A model generated the notes under the pieces. The model saw only the letters and a program-made list of their open reading frames with translations. It was not told the DNA's origin and searched no databases. Below are positions 1 through 10,900 of a DNA stretch of 64,000 nt, in pieces. The stretch covers positions 6,884,676 to 6,948,675 of the forward strand of contig CM030933.1 of NCBI GenBank assembly GCA_018136815.1, read 5' to 3'. A program made the position numbers and the translations under genes. Position 1 is the stretch's first letter, and each line of letters opens with the position of its first letter. The stretch comes from Isochrysis galbana (taxonomy: Eukaryota > Haptophyta > Isochrysidales > Isochrysidaceae).

Positions 1-487
1 AAAAAACCGTTTAATGTTCTCGCCTCGCGCGTGGCACTGGGTTTCGCTTCTGTAGCCACGCCCTTTCCCCTGCCTCTCCCTTTTTACTTTTTACCCGCCT
101 TCCGCCTTGCGGCAACTCCCCTTGTGCTTGTTACGGATGACCCTCCGTCCTCTCCTCCGTCCGCTCCCCCGGATTTACTTTCTAAAAAAAAATCTTCTTA
201 AAATTCCCCGCTACTCGTGCGGCGTGAGGCAGTGTGCTAGTGTACCTCCCTCCTACCCAACCTTAACCCCTGACAACCCCCTCCCCCTTTCCCAGTTCCC
301 TCTTTATCGGAGAAGCTGGTTCCGGGGAGGCCGCGCGCGCTGCTTCGGCCGGGAGTTGGAGAGAAGGGGGCTGGAGACTGTGATTCGTCCTTTGTGCTAG
401 TGTTAATTCGGGTTGCCTTCTATTGTATATCGTGGGATCATCATTGATATCCTCCGCGGTTTCTTCTAAGACGCGGTATTAAGTGCC

Positions 488-1366
488 TTAGGTGATGTTA
501 CGTATGTCTAGACCTCTCGCCGCCTGCAGGAGGTCTTCCGATGTTCCTAGGTTGAACTCCTTGTCCACCGTGTAGAGCGGACTTATCAATTTCTTAATGT
601 GTTTGTTACTCGGGGCGTGTAGCCCCATATTCTCTCGTTGTTTTTTCAGCCTCTGAAAGAACCCGACTTTCGCCGTTACTAATAGGTGGTATCTCGCAAG
701 GATCGCTCTTAAGATCGACCTAACGGACCTGCCGTCCGCGTTACCATATTGGATGTTATAAAAGTCAGTTAGGATGTACCTCCACGCCAGGATGCCTAGG
801 TATCCCGAGGAGGGGTGCGGTCTGTCCACTTGATAGCAGAAAAGTCGTTGGGCTGTTTCGGATCCCGGCCTAAGGCTAATCCCCAGAAGTCCTTCTATGA
901 ATTCAAAGATGCGCTCCGTCGCGATACATGAGGCCAGGTGGGTGGAGCTTTCAGGGGCTATGCCGCAAAAGCGGCATGTTGGATCGTCAGCAAAGCGGTT
1001 AGCTGTAGCTAGCCTCCTATGTAGGACATGTTTGAAATGCATATAAGAGTCTCTAGGCGTCAAAAAGTTATATTTATATAATTGCGATATTTGTTTCCAC
1101 TTTCCCGAGAGGACCGGTAACCTTTTTTCCCATCTTAGTGTGGATTTTTGTGTTTTGGTTTTCCTCAAGGCGAGGAACGCTTTAGTCAAGTCCCTGACAC
1201 TTACACCCTCTAGTGTTGTACGCGTGCCGTTTAGCATGTATTCTTGAGGTAACGGGTACGCCGTTTCCGCCGGGCCGTCGTACGCACGTCCCCACTTCAG
1301 CGGGGTGTATAGTTCGTCGGGCAGTAGTTGCGGGCTAATCCGCTCGTGGATGTGGGGCTCTCCCAT
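488..1366 (-). pseudogene. LINE ORF2 C-terminal fragment with zinc knuckle
   Basis: A 292-aa open frame. Around residues 105-150 it matches the zinc-binding region that follows the RT domain of plant and algal LINE elements: an aromatic/basic stretch (FKHVLHRRLAT) leads into C131-x2-C134-x8-H143-x3-C147. Downstream, ILAWRYILTDFY (about 192-203) recurs as LTAWKYIIRDFY in the copy at 36.1-36.5 kb, and the end (FNL...ARGLD-R) matches the ends of three other copies. This confirms a shared retroelement protein. The catalytic RT domain is not encoded here. Because the frame continues from the adjacent fragment at 1397-2188 across a stop, it is best treated as part of a broken ORF2. Confidence 0.75.
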
Positions 1367-1396
1367 GACATTGAGCTGGACTTTGTGGTAGTCGCC

Positions 1397-2188
1397 TCAT
1401 CGGCACAGATAAAAGTTATGGTTAATGTCCACTAGGATCTCGCCTAGATCGTGTGCGTCCGGATTTTCCTGAGGGACTATCTCTTGCTCCTCTGGAGCCG
1501 GGGGCGGAGTCTTCGCTTGTTTTCTAAGAAGGTTCATATAATCGAAAGTGGTATGTATTAGTCTTGATCTCGTCCACTCAGAAATCTTTTCCCACGACTT
1601 AAGAAAGGGGCCTACCGATATGTAATTTCCCCTATGGCGTATCCAACGTTCTCCGTCCGGCAAGTAAGCCGCGCATTCTTCCATAGTGTAAACGTCCCCC
1701 GTATCCGGGTTTATGGTGTTGTGAACGATAACTGTCTGTAGAGACTCCCATTTCGACCTATGTGAGTGATGAATAGCCGGAGGCTTGTGGAAAAGATTGT
1801 GCCATATCGGGGAGCCCTGAGTGCCTTCTCGTGTGATTTCTCCCCTAAGGAATTTGATCCTTCTGAAGTTTTCCAGCGCGTGCTTCCAGAAGGCCGGGAG
1901 CGTGTTATTGCCGCGAATGCTAGCCGTGAGGCTCTTCGAGTCGACCTTCGAAAAGACCGCCGCTCGCCCTAAGGGGGTGCGGCTGAACCATTGATCCAAG
2001 ACTATCTTCCATTCCGCCATTGACGGGTTTAGATATCGGACTATCCATATCGCTTGGAGCGCCCTCGTGTGTTCGGCCATGGGCCCGGATTTACTTTCTA
2101 AGTCATTGAGTTCTCCCTCTTCACTCTTCACGTGAGGAGAGGCGACGGGCCCCCGCTCTTCAGGCGAGAAGCGTTCAATCGCCATCAC
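1397..2188 (-). pseudogene. LINE ORF2 post-RT (thumb/linker) fragment
   Basis: A 263-aa frame immediately upstream, in the direction of transcription, of the zinc-knuckle fragment. The stretch around residues 45-115 (IWIVRYLNPSMAEWK...LPAFWKHALENF) has the spacing of the region after RT in LINE polyproteins, where an R-x-L-NP motif and W-K are followed by a second W-x-x-x-L block. No catalytic YxDD motif is present. The first codons (MAIERFS) lie inside a local short tandem repeat at 2165-2253, so the start is an artefact of the repeat and the true upstream part is missing. Assignment rests on pattern and on adjacency to the zinc-knuckle ORF. Confidence 0.6.
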
Positions 2189-2253
2189 CCACAGATGGAA
2201 AAGCGTTCAACCGCCACAAGCCTACACATGGAAAAGCGTTCAATCGCCATCAC
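2165..2253. repeat. Short tandem repeat, three imperfect ~33-bp units
   Basis: The core AAGCGTTCAATCGCCATCAC appears three times with small changes, spaced by ATGGAA, at the 5' edge of the decayed LINE ORF. It also supplies spurious ATG codons to minus-strand frames. Confidence 0.7.
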
Positions 2254-2644
2254 CGGAGGGCGCGGATGGATGGGTCGGTGAAGGTGGAATGGTTCTTTTG
2301 TGACCCCAACTCCCCACCGTCGGTGCACACTGCACACTGCCCAGTGGCTCTGTCTCAACCAACAAACCAACCCAAACACCGGCTCCAACAAACAACAAAC
2401 AACTGCCCCACCTGACAGCACAACTGATGGCCCAACAGATGCCGCCCCACCCTGACAACGGAAGCGTTTGCTCACACCCCCACGTCGGTGTTCCCGTCGT
2501 TGTCCGGAGAAGTCTATAATAGAGAAATCCAAAGAACAACACCGACGGAAGCGTTTGGTATTTGGCCGGAGACCAAATACATATGTATGTATTTGGCTGT
2601 ATTCGCAGGCCCCAGCCCCCAGCCCCGTATTTCGTATTTCCCAT
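2254..2644. other. Non-coding stretch with short repeats
   Basis: No convincing gene. The motif GGAAGCGTTTG occurs twice (near 2460 and 2547), and ACCGACGG/GTCGGTG stretches are partly inverted around 2485-2550. Overlapping open frames on both strands have no recognisable content. Confidence 0.4.
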
Positions 2645-3106
2645 CTAGGGTGGAGGCTGGGGTTGTGGCCCTGTGGCCCTGGCCTCCCCCGCCTCTCCCT
2701 TGCTGGCCTTGCTGGCCCTGGGTGCCTTCCTGGCGGCTCGAGTGGTCTGAGGTGAAGGGTGAAAGGGGGGGTCAGTACGATGGACGATGGAGGCCAGCCG
2801 GCAGCCGGGCGGCAGTTGCAATGCGTCGATGAAGCGGCGGAGGTCAAGGAGACGTACGCCAAAGCGGATGTAAACATCCCCGGCGAAGTCGTCCTTGCCC
2901 TCACCGGCCTCCGCCGTCTCGCGCTCCAGTCGGGCCACTGAAAGGCGCTGTGGGCCGATGGGCCGATGCGCGTCTTCGCAGAGCGTCCCAGAGGGTCAAC
3001 AGCGACGGCGAAGAGCGAAGAGGACCGCGCTTTCGCCGGATGAGCCCGCAAGGAGCTCATCCCACAGTCGATCCTCGTCGGTCGCGATCACTAGCGCCAG
3101 CGCCAT
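2645..3106 (-). CDS. Possible small protein with an in-frame TGA
   Basis: On the minus strand an ATG at 3106 opens a frame (MALALVIATDEDRLWDELL...) that meets a TGA at 2996-2998 and then continues in the same frame as another 117 codons (...FAGDVYIRFGVRLLDLRRFIDALQLP...) to a stop at 2645. Both halves have balanced, protein-like composition, unlike the other frames here, suggesting one gene. The TGA may be a nonsense mutation, a sequencing error, an unrecognised short intron or, least likely, a selenocysteine codon. No SECIS element was identified. The C-terminal 35 residues are low complexity (A/K/P/G). No family recognised. Confidence 0.3.
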
Positions 3107-3469
3107 CTCCGCATCCTCCAGCTAGCTCCATCGCTGAGAAGGGGCGGGTGGGCATGAGGCATGAGTCGGAGCGGCGCCGTGAAACCCGTCGCTCTTCGCC
3201 AGCAGGCCTTTTGCAGAACGCAGAAAGTTGTTTTCCTCGGGTTTCACCCAGCTTTACTCTGTAGTCGAGCAAGTGAAACCTCGGAGTGAAACCCGAGTGA
3301 AACCTTCTCAAAAACCCTCTGTTGACAGGTTGGGGCTGTTCCACGGCAAGCTGCCGGAGCGGTGCTAGCTCCCACGATACAAAAGAACTCGGGAGGGGGC
3401 GACAGGCGTGCGCAGTGTGAAGGGTCAAGAAGACGGTGGAACGGAATCGCGGCTGCATCCGCAAGGGGT

Positions 3470-3797
3470 CGTGAAGAGAAGGGGGGGGAGAAGGGGGGGG
3501 GGGGGGTGGCGCCCCCCGCGGGGGGAGGGGGGGGGGAAGGGACCGGAGAGCGCCGACGGGGCGGGGAGGGCGAGAGAGAGAGAGAGAAGAAGAGCCTTCC
3601 CTTGATAGATTGAAGGGAGAGAGGGAGGGAGGGGGGGGGGGCGCAAGCAGGCGCCACTCTCGGATGTTCGTTCCCGCCCTTTCTTCTCCTCCCGCGAGGA
3701 GGTTCTTCTGCTTTTGGATGAATAGAGAAGAGAGAAGAGGGGGAAGGCGGACCCAACCCGCCGGATTGGGGGGGAGAGAGAGATGTGCGAGAGAGAG

Positions 3798-3834
<37 letters not shown>

Positions 3835-4570
3835 GGAGGTGGACGAAACGAACAGAAGACTGAGACAAACGCAGGATGGATGAACGAAGTGAGAGAGAAT
3901 TCAGAGCGGGGGGGGAGAGATGCAGAGGAGAGAGGGCATCCTCTCTCTCTTGAGATTCTCTTTCTCTCTCTCTCCTTCTCTCCTCACCGTGTTAGTTCTC
4001 TTGTGCGCGCTGGAGAGAGAGCACCGGGTCCGCTGCGAGTCCATGAGAGAGAGAGAGGAGAGCAGGGGTCTCTCTTCCTCTCTTTCTTTCGCTGAGCCTC
4101 CGTCTTCTTCTCTGTGGATGGATGTGGATGATGATGGCGTCCTCCTCTCTCTCTCCGAGAGACTGGGAGCAAGACAGAGAGAAGGAGAGGAAAAGCGATG
4201 AAAGAGGGGAGGGGTCCGAAAGAGAAGATAAGCCGCGAGAGAAGAGCGGAGAGAGAGAGAGTAGGTGATTCTATGATTCTATATATGGTGGGAGAAGGCC
4301 GATGGCGAGGAAGAAGGGAGAGGGAGCGAGTCCCCCCGGGCGAAGAAGGAAGAGGGGGGGAGGGCGGGGGCGGGAGAGGGGGAGAGAGAGAGAAGAGAAC
4401 TGGGTGAAGAGAGGGAAGAGGGGCGGAACGAGGAGAAGAGAAGAGGGAGGAGAAGAAGGGGGTTAGAGATGAGTGGGGAGGGGGAAAGAGATGGAGAGAG
4501 AGAGGGTGGGGGAGAGGAGCGGGGCGAAGAGAGGGAGGGAGAGAGAGGGGGGGGAAGGGGGGGAAGGGGA
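3470..4570. repeat. Purine-rich low-complexity tract upstream of the PKS
   Basis: Contains poly-G runs (3481-3540), a (GA)n run at about 3786-3832, CT-rich stretches (3940-3985) and further GA/G-rich sequence to 4570. All long frames through it, including the open extension of the PKS frame back to 4469, encode only R/E/G or S/L/P-rich low complexity. It probably serves as the promoter and 5' UTR of the PKS; no core promoter motif can be named. Confidence 0.6.
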
Positions 4571-4951
4571 TGCCGCCCATCCACAGGGATCCCAATCGGT
4601 GAGCGCGAGCGAGCGCGGCCTGGCGCTCGCGAGCACGGCTCATCGCGCCACACCGCGCGCAGCACAGCCCTTGGCCCTTCCTTGCCCCCACTTCCTCGCC
4701 CCTCTCCCTCCCTCCCTCCCTCCCTCCCTCCCTCTCTCTCTCACCCCCTTCCCCTCTCTTCCGCCCTCCGAGACAGCCGGTCGCACCTTGCCTCCGAGGG
4801 CGTGCAGCCGCTCGGCGAGGGGACACGTCGCGTTGAACGCCCACCGTCGTCCACGCCGCCCCGCCGCGTCACCCATCACCACGCACAGCGGCCCAACGGA
4901 GCCAGAGCAGACGGGGCAGAGCGTGGCGCGCACACTGAGCAGGCAGACTGC

Positions 4952-7900
4952 ATGAGCCCCCAGCCCGCCGGTGGCGGTGGAGCGCGCGATGTGGAGAATG
5001 GGGCACCGGGAAGGGCACAACGCGCGCCAAGCGGGAACGCCGCCGCCGCGCGCGCTCCGCCCCCGCGCGCTGGGCCCAGACCGAGGCACGGCATTGCCGC
5101 CTCCACCGCCGCTCTGGCACACGCCGACTCACCTAGCGCTGGCGCAGCGCGATCGTCGACCACGAAAGTCGAGACTTCCGACGTGCCCCGTGGCGATGCG
5201 AACGCATCGCAGCTACTGCAGCGCTCGCGCATGCTCTCCTACATCCGCCATTCGATGGGCGTTACTGACGCTCCCATTCCTCTCCCGGGGCCGAGCCAAG
5301 ACACCGTCCCGGATGCATACGGCCGCTCGGCTCTCTCTCGCCGCTCGGTCCGCGGATGGCGCCACGGGGCCGTCGAACAGCCTTGGAGTGGAGAAGCGGC
5401 GGGATTCACAGCGGCGTCGGGCACCGGCGACGACACCCCGCCACAGGGCGGGCTGAGGCTTTGGGTGCAACGAAAAGCGCAGGCACCCAAGCTGTTCGAT
5501 GGCAGCGGCGCGAAGCTAGGAGCGTGCTCGTGTGACGCGCTGGAGGCCGCGGTCCTGACCCTCGACAGCTTGCTCTCCAGTATCCACGAGCTGTCTGGAG
5601 AGGAGGTCGACGCAGATGCGCCGCTTCTCGAGTCGGGGCTCGATTCGGTCGCCGCGGCCGAGTTGTCCAATCAGCTTGCCGAGCGGACGGGAAAGGAGCT
5701 TCCGTCGACGCTCGTCTTCGATCACCCCACCGCGCGTCAGCTAGTGGACTACATCAATGAAGACGTCGGCACGGCTGCGGCAGCGCATGCGGTGCAGCAG
5801 TCGGCGCTGGCGAGCGCGGGGCGCGGGACACCTCTCCCGCCGGGCAGCACGGTCGGCGTTGCCGGCCTGGCCACCCTCTTGCCGGGTGGAGCGTGCAGCG
5901 CGGACGTGGTGGACCGCGTGGCGGCTTGCGGCGCCGACCTGATCAGTCGCGTTCCCCTGAATCGCTGGGGAGAGGAAGGCGCGGTGGAGTTGGACGCGTC
6001 GGTCACGCAGCGAGCGCGTAGCGGGGGCTTCGTGAGAGACGCCGAGCTTTTCGATTGCGGTTGCTTCGGGATCTCGCCCTCAGAGGCCAAGGCGATGGAT
6101 CCTCAGCAGCGGCTACTGCTCGAGCTGGGCTACGCGGCGTTACACAGTGCGGGTCAGAGTCGGCGACGCCTGATGGGCTCGCTATCCGGCGTCTTTGTTG
6201 CCATCGCGGCCAATGAGTGGGCCGAGATCGTACGGAGCGGCCCCCTCGCCCGGAGCGCATACGCCGTCACCGGTAGCCCGCACTCCATCGCCTCGGGACG
6301 AGTCTCGTACGTGCTGGGGCTGCACGGGCCTTGCGTCTCGTGCGACACAGCCTGCTCGGCTGGCCTGTGCGCAAACCACGCGGCCATCCGAGCGGTGCAG
6401 GCGGCCGAGTGCGACCTCGCGCTGACCCTGGCCATCAACCTGATGCTACTTCCGGCACCTAGTGTGGCTTGCGCCATGGCTGGCATGACTTCGCTCCTAG
6501 GCCACTGCCACTCCTTCGACGCCCGCGCCGACGGCTACGTGCGGGGCGAGGCGTGCTGTGCGGTGGCAATTCAGCCGCAGAGCAATCGTGGGGCTGGGCC
6601 CTGCCACATCGCGCTGCAAGGAAGCTGCGTGCGGCAAGACGGGAAGAGTGCCAGCCTCACTGCGCCCAACGGCAGGGCGCAGCAGGGCGTGCTGAATGGC
6701 GCCCTCGCCGAGGCGCGCATCCAGAGGGAGGCGTACTGCCACCTCGAGGCCGCCGCCAACGGGTCGGCTCTTGGCGATCCGATCGAGGCGGGAGCTCTCG
6801 CCGCAGCCGTACTGCGGCACCAGGCGCGCGTGTCGCTGCTCGAGGTGACCACCGTCAAGGCCTGCGTTGGCCACTCGGAGCCGGCGGCCGGCTTGTCGGG
6901 GCTAGTCCGGCTGATGTTCAGATTGCTCATTGGCCTCACCACCCCAAATGCCCAGCTGCGTGCCCTCAACTCGCACGTCGACGCCGCGCTGCGGAAAACG
7001 GCCTGCATACTGCCCACGCAGTTGGCGGCAGGTGCAAATGCGGTCGGGTGGCCGCGGGCGGGCGGAGTGAGTGCTTTCGGGTACAGTGGCACCATCGCCC
7101 ATTGCATCGCATCCTCCGTACAGCTCGATGCGCCCCTTTGCCACGCCGTCGGCAAGTTGCTGCACGCGGCGCCCCTCTACGCGCGCCGGCGCTTTGCTTG
7201 GCGGGAGACGCATCCCTTGCTGCAACACGCGGGCGGGACCGACGCGTCCGACGGCCGGACATGCTTCAAATCTCGAGTGGCAGGTGCGTTGCTGTCGCTA
7301 GTCGCCGATCACGTCGTCCGCGGGCGCATCGTCTTCCCTGGCGCCGGCTTCCTCGAGATGGCGCGCGCGGCCGTATGCTCCACCGCCTCTCCAACCTTCC
7401 CCGCATCCGCTGCGGCTCTCCTGCGGCCGAACGGCGCTCTCCTCCGCCGCGCCTTCTTCTTGCAGCCGTTGCTTCTCGATGCGTCGGACGAGGGCCTCGA
7501 AACGCTCGCTATGAACTGCGCCGTCTTGGACTCTGAGCAGCGCTTCGAGGTGAGCAGCGATGCTTCCGGCGAATGTGTGGTCCACTGCGCCGGTTCTTTG
7601 GGCACGGCTCACCGGGAGCTGCTGTCAGCGGTGCTGCAACGGATTTGGGCGTTTTGCGAACACGCCGTCGATCCCGGCCGTCTCTACAACGCCTTCCGCG
7701 CGGCCGGGCTCGAGTACGGCGCTGACTATCGTCGACTGCGGCGTCTGGGCGTTGTGCACAACGCGGCCTTCTGCGCCGGCCAGCTTGCCCGTCGGGTGCG
7801 CCGGGATGGCACAGGCGCCCACCCGGCCGATATTGACGCCGCCTTACAGTTGACTGCGATGCTCGTGCAGCCTGGGGCGGCGGGCGAGATTCGACTTCCA

Positions 7901-10900
7901 TTCTGCATCGGCGAGGCGCTACTTGTCGGGGCACACGGCTCGCTGCATGGTTTGGCGGCGCGGGAGGAAGACCAGCGGAGCGGCGCGTGGCTCCTGCGAG
8001 GGGCGCGTGAGGGATGGAGCACCGTTGGCCACATCGGCGGGTTCGAGACCCGCGCACTAAAGGCGCAGGTGCTCGAGAGTGCAACAGCCACCAAGCAGCA
8101 CGTTTACATCACGGATTGGCGAGGCTGGGCTGATGCAGAGGCAACACAACGCCCTGCACGATTGCTGGCAATCGGCTTGCGTCGGAAGGGGGCCCTGTTG
8201 GAATTCCCGAATTCCAGCGAGGGGGTTACGCCCTCTACGCCCATGGCGCTCCTATGGCACGCCGAGGCCGTGCTTGCCGGTCCTGCATTGAGTGCCATCG
8301 CGGCGTCGCTCGCCTTGGGGCGCACGCTGGCGGCTTCGCGCGCGCCTCCTCCAGCCTGTCTTTTGACACGGGGGGCATGTCAACATGGCATGCCGTCGAT
8401 TGCAAGCGGCCCGCACTCAGGCGGGCTCGGCTTTGCGCGTTGCGTCCGCGCCGAGGCACCTCTTGTGCCTCTCTGCCTGGTCGAACTGGACACCAACGAA
8501 TGTGCTGAGATTTGGAAGTATGTAGAGGTGGTTGTGCCAAGTGAGCCTGAAATGGCGCTCCGACAAGGATGCGTGCTCATACCGCGACTCGTTGAGGCCG
8601 CATCGTCGCTACACGGCCCGATACGCCTGCACTTTGACGCGCGAGGAGCCATTGCGAATCTTCGTGTCGTGGCTCAGGCACCCCTCTCCCCCCCTTGCGT
8701 GGCGGGCGAGGCGGAGTTGGCAGTGCGGTCTGTCGGCCTAAACTTTCGTGACGTCCTCAATGTGCTTGGTGTGTACCCGGGCGACCCTGGGGAACCTGGA
8801 GCGGATTGTGCCGGCCGCGTGGAGGCGCTCGGCACGCGAGTGCCCCACATCGCAGAGGGACACGAGGTGGTCGGGTATGCAATGGGCGCACTTGCATCAC
8901 GCGCTCGCTCCGACTCGCGGCTACTCGCGGTGAGACCGCGGACTCTCTGCGCTGAGGCAGCGTGCACGCTCCCCACCACATGGAGCACAGTCCACGTAGC
9001 CTTCCTTCGATCCAGTCCATTGGCCGGTGCACAGCTAGTCGTGCATGCGGGCGCAGGAGGTGTCGGCCTCGCTGCACTAGAATATGCTCATTGGCTACGG
9101 GCGTGCGCCATCCTTACGATGGGCAGGCCTCTTAAGCATGTCTACGTGCGCGCTATAGGCGGAGATCTTGTGACTGCGAGTTCAAGGGATTGCGGGGCTT
9201 TCTTGCGAGGGGCCTTGGCATCGCTAGGCCCGTCGCGCCTGCACGCCGTCCTCAACTCTCTATCGTTAGACTTCATTCCCGCCTCGTTTGCGCTCTTGGG
9301 CGAGGATGGCACGTTGTGCGAGATTGGCAAGCGCGCCGTGTGGAGTGACAACCGGCGGCAAGCTGTCGCGCAGCAGGTGCACTACGTCGCCATCGCGCTC
9401 GACACGACGATCGAGCAAGCTCCATGGTGGATGAACGCGGTCCTGCGCCTCCTTGCACACCGAGCTGAGAATCTTGTACTACATGGTCTACCGGCGCGCT
9501 CTTATAACATGAGCACAGACATCACTTCGGCCTTCCGCTCCCTGCAGGCTGGCGCCAATATTGGCAAGGTTGTGGTCTACTTGCACTTGTGTCCGCCACC
9601 TGCCGGCACGCATATACTCACGGGGGGGACGGGCGGACTCGGCGGGGTCAACGCTGCCTGGCTGCTGCGGCTCGGCATCCCTCGAGTCGTGCTGGCATCT
9701 CGACGGGGTGTCGCTGAGCGCAAGCAGGTCCGTCACCTCCTCCGTGTGGTGAACGGGTCTGCTGAGCGCATTGCCCTCGCGCGCTGCGATGTTGGTGAAT
9801 CGGTGGACATGATGTGCCTAATCGCTTCGGAATCTCGAGCACCTCCGCGCGGAGTATGGCACGCTGCTGGCACCTTAGCCGATGGCCTACTTAGCTCGCA
9901 GCATGCGGCGTCTATGCGTAATGTTTACAGGCCCAAAGCGCACGGGGCCTGGTTGATGCATCGCGCATGTGAGCGAACACCTTACGATGCCTGTACTTTT
10001 TTCTCCTCTGTGACTGCAATGCTCGGCAATGCGGGCCAAGTCAATTATGGCGCCGCCAACAGCTGTCTCGACTCCCTATCAGGGTGGAGGCAGTCAAAGG
10101 GTCTGCGCTCGTCGAGTATACAATGGGGTCCTTGGGCGGAGGTGGGCATGGCTGCCAGTGGCGCACTCCACGCACGGATGCAGTCCGCGGGCTTTGGTCT
10201 GATCGATCATGCGGCAGGCGTCTCCGCCTTGCATTCGTCGCTTTTCTCACATGCTCCAGCAATCATGTGCGTCGCCGTCATCACATGGAGCCGGCTTCTT
10301 GCTGTCCTACCTCGCGCTCCGCCGTTACTGAGTTACTTCAAAGGGCAAAAGGCCCCTGCGGCTTCCACAAGTACGTCTCTCGCAATCGCCGAGTCGATCA
10401 GCCTCGAATGGCTTCTGTCGTCTTTGGAGGATGCAACCGGCGCCGCCGTGGATGCCGACGCCCCGCTCATGGAAGCTGGACTCGACTCCCTAGCTGCAGT
10501 TGAGTTCGGGAACCAGTTGCAAATGCGATCCGGACGGACCCTCCCCAGCACTCTCGTCTTTGACTATCCTACGGCCCGGCACCTCGCCGGTTACTTCGAA
10601 ACCACGAGTGAGAGCGAGCTCCATGTGCTCGCCAAGCCGGCGGTCGTGGGGCAGGCGAGCGTCACAAAGAGCGTCTCGCGAAATGTGTATGCTGCCGGCC
10701 TTGCCTCGTGTTTGCCGCTTGGCCACTCGACCATCCATATGGCTATGGCAGTGGCGGCGTGCGGTGTAGACCTCATCTGTGAGGTCCCAGCTCAGCGATG
10801 GGGCGACGACGGGCTAGCGATGCTGGAGGGGGCTGTCAGTGCACGCGTGCGTCACGGCGGCTTCATTTACGGTGCTGAGCTCTTCGACAATGAGCGGTTC

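Larger units (their letters stand above)
1..2190 (-). mobile_element. 3' half of a non-LTR (LINE-type) retrotransposon
   Basis: Read on the minus strand, this block holds two consecutive fragments of a reverse-transcriptase polyprotein C-terminus (1397-2188, then 488-1366), followed by about 480 bp of 3' untranslated sequence that ends at the window edge in ACATTAAACGGTTTTTT. The same tail (ATTAAAAGGTTT) and the same UTR block (GGCACTGG...CCACGCCC...CCGCCTTGCGGC on the plus strand) recur at 24.3, 35.8 and 44.5 kb, so it is one dispersed family. The 5' part with the RT catalytic domain is absent here. The two fragments are separated by about 30 bp containing stops, so the copy is inactive. Boundaries are approximate on the right, where short repeats begin. 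Confidence 0.75.

Noticed and set aside
4469..4951. N-terminal extension of the PKS frame
   Set aside because: The 161 residues are translated GA/G and C/T microsatellite with no domain; the ATG at 4952 begins more normal sequence.
6469..7536. 355-aa plus-strand frame inside the PKS
   Set aside because: R/A/P-rich out-of-frame shadow of the KS1/DH1 coding sequence, as are the other frames within 5-21 kb.
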